Assembly: GCF_900110245.1 (NCBI RefSeq)
Contig: NZ_FOCZ01000003.1
Location: forward strand, 682,001-746,000
Length of the DNA: 64,000 nt
DNA from: Niastella yeongjuensis
GTDB taxonomy: Bacteria; Bacteroidota; Bacteroidia; Chitinophagales; Chitinophagaceae
Reading direction: 5' to 3'
Made by a program: the position numbers and the translations under genes. A model generated the notes under the pieces. The model ran no database searches, had not been told where the DNA came from, and saw only the letters and a list, made by a program, of their open reading frames with translations. Positions 9,401 to 16,573 of the stretch are shown one piece after another; within the stretch, counting starts at the first letter, position 1; each line of letters begins with the position of its first letter.

Positions 9401-12400
9401 AACAGTGGTAATGGAAAAGTGACGGTGAATGAAGGCGCTGTATTAGCTGGCAAAGGATCAGTTACCGGCGAAATAGCTGTAGCGGGTACATTGGAACCAG
9501 GTGATAGTTCCATCGGTACTTTTACCGGTAAAGACAATGTGACCCTGCAATCAACTGCAGTGACTGCCATCGAGATCAATAAGAGTAACAACACCTGGGA
9601 CAAGGTGACTGTAACAAAAGATATTGTTTATAACGGTACCCTGAAGATCAGTTTCACCGGAACACCGGCTTCAGGTGATAAATACAAGATCTTTAATGTA
9701 TCTGGCGCTACAACTGGCAACATTACCCGGTTCGATCCGGCAACGCCAGCACCCGGTTTATTGTGGGTGTTTAAACCAGCCACCGGCGAACTGGCTATTC
9801 AATCGCCCAACTTTGTAGAAGCGCCAACCGGTCTTACCCTGAGTGCACCCGTGGCCAAGGCAGGAATGCCCAGCCAGGTGAATGTTGGCTGGACAGACAA
9901 TTCCAATAATGAAGATTATTTTGTTGTAGAGCGCAGCGCAGACAGCGTGAACTTTACCGATGTGGCGCATCCTGCAGCAGATGCAACTGCGTATACGGAT
10001 GGCGGCCTGCAATCGGGCATGAAATATTACTACCGGGTTAAGGCACACAGTCCGTTGAATGAATCGGCTTACAGCGGTATTGTGTCTGTAACAACACCGG
10101 TGGAAGGCACCCTGCCTTTAACAACGGTGAATCCTTCACCGGTTCAAAATGCGACCAATGTATTCCTGAACAATCAAACCGCTGCATTCAGCTGGGATGG
10201 CAATTATGCAGATAGCTTTGAGGTGTATATAGGTACTACGCCAGATAGCCTGGTGAAAGTGGGCGAGGTGGCAGCTGCCAACGCTACATTTACTCCGGCC
10301 AGCCTGGATCCCAATACGCAGTACTACTGGCGCATCGATGGCAAAAACAGCAACGGTACAACCACTGGTACAGTATGGAATTTCCAAACGGCAAATATTC
10401 CGGTGTCGGTAGCCGGTGATTACCGGTCAAAAGCCAGTGGTAACTGGGGTACCTCTACTGTAGCCACCGATATCTGGGAAACATATGACGGCAGCAACTG
10501 GCAAAGTACGGCCACACCGCCAAACGGTTCAACCCCAACGGTGACTATTAAAACAGGACATACAGTAGCCCTGAACGCTACTACGGGCGTTAATAACGTT
10601 GTTGTTGAAACCGGGGCCAACCTTGTTTCGGGAACAACTGATGGAGGAAGCGGCACGGCTTCCCAAAGAAACCTACGGGTAGCCAGCAGCCTTAATAATT
10701 ATGGTACAGTGGGTTCAGGTGTTACAGCTGCCAACAGAATAAACTTTGAAGGTTATCGCGACAACGGTAAGATCTTTATTACCGGTACAGGTACCTGCTA
10801 CCTGAATACATTTACAGTAAATGGCATCGCCCAAACACTGGAAGTAGTAATAGATAACAACCTGAACCTGGCCAGTTATATGCGGGCCAACTATGCTACT
10901 GCTACCACATTGCCATGGGCATCTGCTCCGCAAAATGATGATAACATCACCATTACCATTAAAGAAGGTAAAACAGTAACCATCGGCAGTTCAGGTTATC
11001 TGCAAAATGGCAGCAGTCCAACAACCAATACCGTTGGTGAATTTGGAAACTACACATTTAATATCAACGGTACTTTGGATATGCGGTCAACCGGTACCTC
11101 GTGTGTGGTTGGTCACGCTACTTTACCAGGCGCCACTACCATCAATGTAAACGGGACCTGGCTCATGGGGAATGCCATTCGTTTTATCACCTCTGCCACT
11201 ACGCCATCAGTGGGTACGGTAGTATTGAATATTGGCGACAAAGGTGTTGCAGATGCAGGTGCCAGAACGATCGGCAGCAGTAATGGAGCTACTAATATTG
11301 TAGCTACCAACACTAATTTTACCCCAGGTGTTTTCTTTAATATCACCGGCGGTGGGTTGTTAAAAACAAAAGTAGCCACCAGCGCGGTGACCTATCAGAT
11401 AGGTACCGATAAAACATACGGTCCTGTGAAATTAACCAATACCGGCACGGCTGATATTATTGGAGTAGGGGTGAAGACCGGTGTGAACTTCCCGGTGGCA
11501 GACAGTACAAAACTGGTAAACAAATTGTATACGGTTGTACCTGCAACCCCGGCTACTACCAATCTTACTATTGGTTTGGGTTGGCTTACTGCCAGTCAGG
11601 GCGCTAACCTGAACCCGGCCGGTTCCATGGTACAGGGCCGGTATACCAACAATACCTGGACTGAATTTCCGGCCACGGTATCCGGCGCGGGTACTTATGC
11701 CAATCCGTATTATGCAACGGCAGCCGGTTACACCAGCTTTGGCAACTTTGCTGCCGGTCAAACAGGTGCGGTTAAAGATGCAGAAGCACCAGTCGTACGT
11801 ACCAAAACGATAGCCATTACACTCGGACTGGACGGTACCGCTTCCATTACTCCTGAACAGGTAAATGACAGTTCTTATGACCATAGCAGTACAGTAACGC
11901 TAAGCGTAACACCAAACCGGTTTACAACAGCCGATGCAGGTGTTGACTCGGTAACCCTTACCGCTACAGATGCCAGTGGTAACAGTGCACAGGCAAAGAC
12001 CACCGTCACAATACAAAAACGTACTCCCTTAATTGTATATACCGGTGACAGCACCGAACAATATTCCGACAAACAAACGCTGACCGCTGTATTGACAGAT
12101 TCAGCTACTGGTATAGTCATGAAAAGCAAAGCCGTTCATTTTGAACTCGGCAACCAGGCAGTGAGTGCGTTAACAGATACTACAGGTAAAGCCGGTACCA
12201 GTCTGCTGATTACACAGGACCCCGCATTGGCTTATATGCTGAACACGGTGTTTACAGGTGACAGCCTGTTTGCACCGGCCATTGACAGCGTTCCTTTTGT
12301 AGTGAAACAGGAAGATGCGCGCGCTTATTATAGTGGCTCCCTGTTTGGTTCAACCGGATCAGGTACTACCACTACCATTACCCTGAGTGCCACGGTTCGC

Positions 12401-13495
12401 GACATTACCGCAGAAACAACGGCTGCTTCAACCGATCCGTTTGCAGGTGATATCAGCAAAGCGAAGGTTACCTTCATCGACCGCACTACCAATACGGTTA
12501 TTGCCACCGTTCCGGTAAGTCTGGTGAATAACCAGGATACTAAAACAGGAACAGCTACTTATAACTGGCCTGTTGATTTGGGTACCAGCAATGCAAAGGA
12601 TTTCACCATTGGCGTACAGGTAACTGGTTATTACCAGCGCGATGTGTCGGTTGACAATACCATCGTTACTGTATCCAGATCACTGAAAGAGTTTGTAAGC
12701 GGCGGTGGCTTTATTCAGTTATCGCATGCTGCCGGACAAATGGCTGGTGATATAGGTAGCAAGAACAATTTTGGTTTCAATGTGAAGTATAACAAGAGCA
12801 GTAAAAACCTGCAGGGTAATTTCAATACCATTATTCGTCGCACCGAGGCGGATGGCGTGCATGTTTACCAGGTAAAAGGAAATGCATTGAATACCTTATG
12901 GGCTATTCCTGGTATCGGTATCATTCCGGCATGGGCCAGCTTTACCGGCAAAGCCAGCATCCAGGATATTACCAATCCGATGGCACCCGTATCAGTTGAT
13001 GGCAACGCCACCATAAAGGTTGATATGACTGACCGTACCGATGGTGGCAGCGGTGATGCCATTGCCATCACCATCTGGAATAAAACCGGCGGCTTATTAT
13101 TTGCCAGCAACTGGAATGGTATTCTGAACGATCAACAGGTGTTGGCCGGTGGAAATATTAATATCAATAACGGCGCGTCCTTATTGGAAACGATCATTTC
13201 AGCTGTTACCGATGCCGTTGATGACAGTCATGGTCAGGGCAGTCTGCTGAGTGTGGCATTAGCGCCTAACCCTGCTGTTTCCAGTACTAATCTTACCATC
13301 GATGCCGATCCTAAAAAAGGGAACGTGCGCATCATAGTAACAGACCTGTTTGGTAAAGTGATCGAATCGAAAGAGATCGCGGCAGGTAAAAGCACTATTA
13401 AGTTGGGTAATAGTTACAGACCAGGCATTTACGTAATAGAAGTAACCCAGGGTCTGGAGAAGAAAACAGTACAATTGATCAAGTTGACCCAATAG
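6449..13495 (+). CDS. Giant secreted pectate-lyase-like multidomain protein with T9SS sorting domain
   Basis: I place the start at ATG 6449 (2348 residues), because it gives a clean signal peptide of about 30 residues ending LHAQ; a TTG 12 bases upstream is less likely. Domains in order: PL1-type pectate lyase beta-helix (about 34-380, FPGAEGFGKYAKGGR and WDHCSVSWGRDE from residue 154); a calcium-binding type-3 repeat (DTDNDGMPDAWE, about 387); an FN3 domain (about 437-517); autotransporter-type beta-strand repeats (about 534-1017, e.g. NTYTGTTVLHGGT and NTYIGTTTVEGGKL); two FN3 domains (about 1124-1317); a beta-rich G8-like region (about 1325-1780); HYR and Ig-like domains (about 1777-1954); an unrecognised region (about 1954-2250); and a type A T9SS C-terminal domain (about 2268-2348). 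It should be exported by T9SS and cleave pectate near the cell surface. Most pectate lyases are 400-600 residues, so this is exceptionally long. Confidence 0.85.
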   Translation: MRKNYTNRVPYPSLFLVFLSFLSLQQLHAQTLAFPGAEGFGKYAKGGRYGSVYHVTNLNNSGAGSLRDAVSAPNRIVVFDVAGVIKITSRIVVSANIYLAGQTAPGEGITVYGNGWSFSGADNTICRYIKIRMGIVGDDGKDANGLADGQNVIWDHCSVSWGRDENFSINSTTGKNITIQNCIISQGLLTHSAGGLMQVDSITLYRNLYVDNSTRNNKIKGVNQYVNNIVYNWKDGAYIMGGESEGQTYANAIGSCFIKGPSNGVPPFNLGNLNYHIYQTDNIFDSSRNGQFDPYTIPPAEFVGPPDFQSTPYPFPVLPTVPANTLVNTLLPTVGASLPYRDYADYYVVNEVKSFGKKGELIANENSLPFGAPSSWNLWPGTPRIDTDNDGMPDAWESANGTNPSADDAMVITANGYANIENYINSITASNSQDYLRAPMKLKQDSAIQSAVYLSWLDYTEKEQGYIVERMVNGAWTQIGTTGVNVNYFALTGMQPEESDTFRVKAFNALGESGYSNELIAKSKPVEVPVLNPGTFTPALTWTGALSTDWDKTTKNWTDSTNTPALFTDSSSLTFPESGQAGRTVNIIAPMAAGDVLVNGNGNYTFSGAGNITGTKSLNKAGSGSLSLLTNNTYTGTTVLHGGTIGMNSLTNGGVPSSIGASANYAFNWVWKGGSWMYTGATTSTDRNATLDATTEFNVSNPGSTVTFTGVLSGDGGLIKSGAGRMVVKNANPYAGETVINGGILEVSPVSAATAAGDIIDNNQGIGTSNVLRLHNGSYVTSNGSGTIYENYPLQLYIDDSTVNGFTCDRNANLNMTVHGGGILNYTIPYLREIIQGDWSDFTGTLVANGINTDDTYSLLPIDNGTGFPNNRLVITGNTKIAAYSNNNTFSIGGLSGNAGTWLSCGGTKSPTFGNGFTTYVVGGMGTDETFNGIINNHLYGNAADGNATTTIVKTGTGLWRLNGDNTYIGTTTVEGGKLIVNGANSGNGKVTVNEGAVLAGKGSVTGEIAVAGTLEPGDSSIGTFTGKDNVTLQSTAVTAIEINKSNNTWDKVTVTKDIVYNGTLKISFTGTPASGDKYKIFNVSGATTGNITRFDPATPAPGLLWVFKPATGELAIQSPNFVEAPTGLTLSAPVAKAGMPSQVNVGWTDNSNNEDYFVVERSADSVNFTDVAHPAADATAYTDGGLQSGMKYYYRVKAHSPLNESAYSGIVSVTTPVEGTLPLTTVNPSPVQNATNVFLNNQTAAFSWDGNYADSFEVYIGTTPDSLVKVGEVAAANATFTPASLDPNTQYYWRIDGKNSNGTTTGTVWNFQTANIPVSVAGDYRSKASGNWGTSTVATDIWETYDGSNWQSTATPPNGSTPTVTIKTGHTVALNATTGVNNVVVETGANLVSGTTDGGSGTASQRNLRVASSLNNYGTVGSGVTAANRINFEGYRDNGKIFITGTGTCYLNTFTVNGIAQTLEVVIDNNLNLASYMRANYATATTLPWASAPQNDDNITITIKEGKTVTIGSSGYLQNGSSPTTNTVGEFGNYTFNINGTLDMRSTGTSCVVGHATLPGATTINVNGTWLMGNAIRFITSATTPSVGTVVLNIGDKGVADAGARTIGSSNGATNIVATNTNFTPGVFFNITGGGLLKTKVATSAVTYQIGTDKTYGPVKLTNTGTADIIGVGVKTGVNFPVADSTKLVNKLYTVVPATPATTNLTIGLGWLTASQGANLNPAGSMVQGRYTNNTWTEFPATVSGAGTYANPYYATAAGYTSFGNFAAGQTGAVKDAEAPVVRTKTIAITLGLDGTASITPEQVNDSSYDHSSTVTLSVTPNRFTTADAGVDSVTLTATDASGNSAQAKTTVTIQKRTPLIVYTGDSTEQYSDKQTLTAVLTDSATGIVMKSKAVHFELGNQAVSALTDTTGKAGTSLLITQDPALAYMLNTVFTGDSLFAPAIDSVPFVVKQEDARAYYSGSLFGSTGSGTTTTITLSATVRDITAETTAASTDPFAGDISKAKVTFIDRTTNTVIATVPVSLVNNQDTKTGTATYNWPVDLGTSNAKDFTIGVQVTGYYQRDVSVDNTIVTVSRSLKEFVSGGGFIQLSHAAGQMAGDIGSKNNFGFNVKYNKSSKNLQGNFNTIIRRTEADGVHVYQVKGNALNTLWAIPGIGIIPAWASFTGKASIQDITNPMAPVSVDGNATIKVDMTDRTDGGSGDAIAITIWNKTGGLLFASNWNGILNDQQVLAGGNININNGASLLETIISAVTDAVDDSHGQGSLLSVALAPNPAVSSTNLTIDADPKKGNVRIIVTDLFGKVIESKEIAAGKSTIKLGNSYRPGIYVIEVTQGLEKKTVQLIKLTQ

Positions 13496-13821
13496 CAGTT
13501 TTTGTTAGTTAACATCGCACAAGCAAAGCCTTCCCGATTCATCGGGAGGGCTTTTTTCTTAATTGCCTCGTTCGTCGGGGTAGCCTTTCCAATCACCTAA
13601 CTGGGTAAAATTCCATATATGCTGTAGTAAATAATACGGTTTATATGGGTTTTTTAATTTCGCGGACTCCTTTTGTAACAGGAACAACAATAGGCAATGG
13701 AATTAAACGTTTATTGGCCTGATCTGCGCGAATATTAGTATAAACTACACTGCTATTAAACATATTTTTTCAACACTCATATATTAATAACCCCTAATTG
13801 GTAGCAAATTCTATTCGTTTT
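13496..13821. other. Intergenic region after the pectate-lyase gene
   Basis: Besides the terminator at 13527-13557 I see no gene, repeat or convincing promoter here. It is AT-rich towards the next start. Confidence 0.6.
13527..13557 (+). terminator. Rho-independent terminator
   Basis: AGCCTTCCCGA (13527-13537) pairs with TCGGGAGGGCT (13542-13552) through 11 bp with one G-T wobble and a 4-nt loop, followed by a run of T. It lies 31 bp after the stop codon of the pectate-lyase-like gene and closes that transcription unit. Confidence 0.85.
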
Positions 13822-15381
13822 ATGAAACAGATTTCTTTTGTGTTGGTTTTGTGCGTGGCGATATTGTCATGTCATAAGAAGGTTGACAATCCCGCGCCTA
13901 TTTTGGATTTTAATCAAACTACGCTTTCACTACCAGCTACACCAGGTGCCTCGGCGGATCTGATAGTGGAATCGAATATCGACTGGCAGGTATCGTTATC
14001 GTCCGGGGCCGACTGGCTGCAGCTTAATAAAACATCGGGTCATGCAAATGATACCATTCATATTACGGTAATTAAAGAAAGCGATGGTGCACAGAGTCGC
14101 ACGGCCTCCATTACCGCCGTGCCGGCGAATACCTCAATCAGTTTGCAGGCGCAGGCAACTATCGAACAGAAGCCTTATAATGCGCAATTGCTATCACAAA
14201 AAACATTAGGTGGCAATGGTACAGATAATATTGATCAGGCCGTGCACACTTCAGATGGTGGCCTTTTGTTGGTTGGTAAAACCCAAAGTAATAAAACCGG
14301 CGATGTAGGTACCAATCATGGAAGTACCGATGCGTGGATCATCAGGTTAAACAGCAACCTGGATACTGTATGGACCCGCGTTATGGGCGGAACCGGTTAT
14401 GATGAAGCTCATAAAGCTATTGCTACTACAGATGGCGGTTTTATTGTGGCCGGTACTACCGAAAGCAATAATAGTGGCGATGTAGGCGCCAATCATGGCG
14501 CTTCGGATTGGTGGATAATAAAACTAAAAAGCAATGGTGATACTGCCTGGACCAGCGTGTTTGGCAGGGCTTATGATGATGCTTTAAGGGGTATGGCTGC
14601 TACTGCCGACGGTGGATTTGTGGTTGCTGGGTATACTGTAAACAAACCTTCTTCCAGTGACGTTGATGTAATGGTGGCGAAATTTAACAGCAGCGGAAAC
14701 GTTGTCTGGCAAAAAATAGTGGGCGGTACAGTGGAGGATTTTGGCAGAGATGTTAGTGTAGCCTCTGATGGATCAATATATGTAGTGGCCAGCACATCGA
14801 ACAATAATACCCGCGATGTAGGTGCCAGTCATGGACGTGAGGATTACTGGGTAATAAAATTAAAAGATAATGGCGATCCGGTATGGATGAAGCTTTTTGG
14901 GGGAGATCAATCGGATTCTCCTTACGCAATAGCCAGTACAACTGATGGCGGAGCCATTATAACAGGTTCAAGCACCAGTAATCAAAGCGGTGACGTTGGC
15001 GTCAATCATGGTGGACAAGACCTGTGGGTTGTTAAAGTAAATGCCAATGGCGATATGGGCTGGAACAAACTGTTGGGCGGCAGCGGTTATGAAGCGTCCC
15101 ATGCTGTAAATGCCACACCCGATGGTGGGTACCTGATAGCCGGATCTTCCAATTCAACTGATGGCGATGTTGGCCCAACACAGGGGGCAGATGATCTGTG
15201 GGTATTAAAGTTGAACGGTGCAGGCCAAATACTTTGGAGTAAAACTTTTGGCAGTTCAGGATATGATGACGAAAGCTCCCTCTTGTTAAATTCAGATGGC
15301 AGCTTTTACGTAACCGGTTATACCGATAACAATCCACATGGAAATGGTGACGGCTGGTTACTGAAACTCAAAGATCAATAA
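13822..15381 (+). CDS. BACON-domain lipoprotein with propeller-like repeats
   Basis: Start at ATG 13822 (519 residues) places a short hydrophobic leader before the lipobox AILSC (Cys17); the frame is open 24 bases further up to a TTG, which would spoil the leader. Residues about 26-115 form a BACON domain (a beta-sandwich often found in Bacteroidota carbohydrate-related proteins; NIDWQVSLSSGADWLQL is the characteristic W-rich strand pair). The rest consists of about six or seven repeats of some 50-60 residues with the pattern DGGFIVAGTTESN..GDVGANHG..DWWIIKL..GDTAWT, like a beta-propeller. It is probably a surface-exposed binding or scaffold lipoprotein. It stands alone between a terminator and the convergent conflict operon. 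No catalytic motif is visible and the ligand is unknown. Confidence 0.75.
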   Translation: MKQISFVLVLCVAILSCHKKVDNPAPILDFNQTTLSLPATPGASADLIVESNIDWQVSLSSGADWLQLNKTSGHANDTIHITVIKESDGAQSRTASITAVPANTSISLQAQATIEQKPYNAQLLSQKTLGGNGTDNIDQAVHTSDGGLLLVGKTQSNKTGDVGTNHGSTDAWIIRLNSNLDTVWTRVMGGTGYDEAHKAIATTDGGFIVAGTTESNNSGDVGANHGASDWWIIKLKSNGDTAWTSVFGRAYDDALRGMAATADGGFVVAGYTVNKPSSSDVDVMVAKFNSSGNVVWQKIVGGTVEDFGRDVSVASDGSIYVVASTSNNNTRDVGASHGREDYWVIKLKDNGDPVWMKLFGGDQSDSPYAIASTTDGGAIITGSSTSNQSGDVGVNHGGQDLWVVKVNANGDMGWNKLLGGSGYEASHAVNATPDGGYLIAGSSNSTDGDVGPTQGADDLWVLKLNGAGQILWSKTFGSSGYDDESSLLLNSDGSFYVTGYTDNNPHGNGDGWLLKLKDQ

Positions 15382-15416
15382 ACTTTAAGTTGTACATACA
15401 GCGTTAATTTTTTGTT

Positions 15417-15444
15417 ATTGCACCGGCCCCAGGGTTGGTGCAAT
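15417..15444. terminator. Hairpin between convergent genes, possible bidirectional terminator
   Basis: ATTGCACC (15417-15424) pairs perfectly with GGTGCAAT (15437-15444) between the stop codons of two genes facing each other, and the bases inside could extend the stem. A run of T precedes it on the plus strand but neither outgoing side has a strong U-tract, so terminator activity is only probable from position. Confidence 0.4.
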
Positions 15445-15472
15445 TCATTTAGTGCGCGATTATCCGATGTTT

Positions 15473-16573
15473 TCAGAAGCGAAGTTCCTGGAAGATAGCG
15501 GGGAATTTGACTTCAATGTCTTTTTTTATTGCTTCCCATTGCGTACCCACATTTACATAGGCAACGGGTTTGCCCTGAAAATTTACATTTTCTACAAATG
15601 TGGCTCCCCGGTGCAGAGCAACCACTTCCCAGGAGTCATTTAAAACGGGTGAACCCGACGAGCCTCCGTCGGTATCGGTAAAATAACGGAGGTCGACATC
15701 CGTTGAAGCACTGACCAGGTTGTTGCGTATGCCCACCCTTTTTGCTTTTCCACCGGGGTGCTGAATGATGTTCACGGCTACCGGATTGGCGCTGGAGAGA
15801 CGCTCCTTAGCGGGTTTTAACCCGGGTCTGCCGGTAGCGGTGATCCGGATCAATGCATAGTCTAATGCTTTGTTAGAGCCAAGTAGTGAGGTGCCTGTGA
15901 CCGGCGTCCCTTCCACCGTTGCGTCATCAAAGTCAAAGATAGCCACCAGGTTATTTCCCTGTAGTTGCAGGTCTGCGTCCGATGCATCGGGTTCGCCCTC
16001 CCTTCTGGCGTTGATCACGTGGTGATTGGTGACGAGGATGGATTCTGTTAAAAGCCATCCTGTACCATTTCCCACCTGCGGCATGCCGGTCCCCAGCATT
16101 TTAGGCTGGCCATTTTCAAATGCCTGTACTTTCAGCTTGGAGACCGAACGGGCTATTTTAACTCCCATTTCCATAAATAAAATGGGCAGTGTATCATCTG
16201 TATTAACAATTAGCTCCTGCCGTTCCGGAATAGCGGCCACATTAACCCGCGGTGCTCCGTTTACCAGGTGAACAAGGGAATCCCGGATCTTTTTTACAAT
16301 GGTTTGTTGCGTTGGCGCAGCTTCCATTTCGGGAATAATATTTTCTAAATAGATCAACAGCGGTACATCCCCGTTAGTCAGTTGCTCGGTCATATCCATT
16401 ATTGCGATGTCTGATTTCACCTGCGCCGCCGGAGGAAGATCTACTCTTAAGGTAGCAACATAAGAGGCTTTTATATACATCATAAATATCGGCCGGAGTT
16501 TTACCGTGTCGATGCCGGAATCGATAATAGCTTGTGCCAGTTCCCTTGCTTGTTGTGGAGTTAAGAGCGCCAT
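15473..16573 (-). CDS. EAD-like adaptor fused to trypsin-like serine protease
   Basis: This 366-residue protein has two parts. The first about 85 residues resemble the effector-associated (death-like adaptor) domains of predicted bacterial conflict systems, with the pattern LPP..Q...DI......EQLTNGDVPLLIYLENI. From about residue 165 comes a trypsin-fold protease with the triad visible: His185 in LVTNHHVI, Asp238 in LDYALIRI and Ser306 in GGSSGSP. There is no signal peptide or membrane segment, so it should act in the cytoplasm, unlike most such proteases. It is the last gene of a five-gene operon; its ATG overlaps the stop of the STAND NTPase by one base (TAATG), which suggests translational coupling. 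The likely role is an effector protease recruited and switched on by an NTPase through adaptor contact. The family assignment of the adaptor is by eye. Confidence 0.8.
   Translation of the reverse strand: MALLTPQQARELAQAIIDSGIDTVKLRPIFMMYIKASYVATLRVDLPPAAQVKSDIAIMDMTEQLTNGDVPLLIYLENIIPEMEAAPTQQTIVKKIRDSLVHLVNGAPRVNVAAIPERQELIVNTDDTLPILFMEMGVKIARSVSKLKVQAFENGQPKMLGTGMPQVGNGTGWLLTESILVTNHHVINARREGEPDASDADLQLQGNNLVAIFDFDDATVEGTPVTGTSLLGSNKALDYALIRITATGRPGLKPAKERLSSANPVAVNIIQHPGGKAKRVGIRNNLVSASTDVDLRYFTDTDGGSSGSPVLNDSWEVVALHRGATFVENVNFQGKPVAYVNVGTQWEAIKKDIEVKFPAIFQELRF

Noticed and set aside
13822-15381. Regular repeats as a CRISPR or DNA-level repeat array
   Set aside because: The periodicity is in the protein repeats; the DNA copies diverge and the frame is open throughout.
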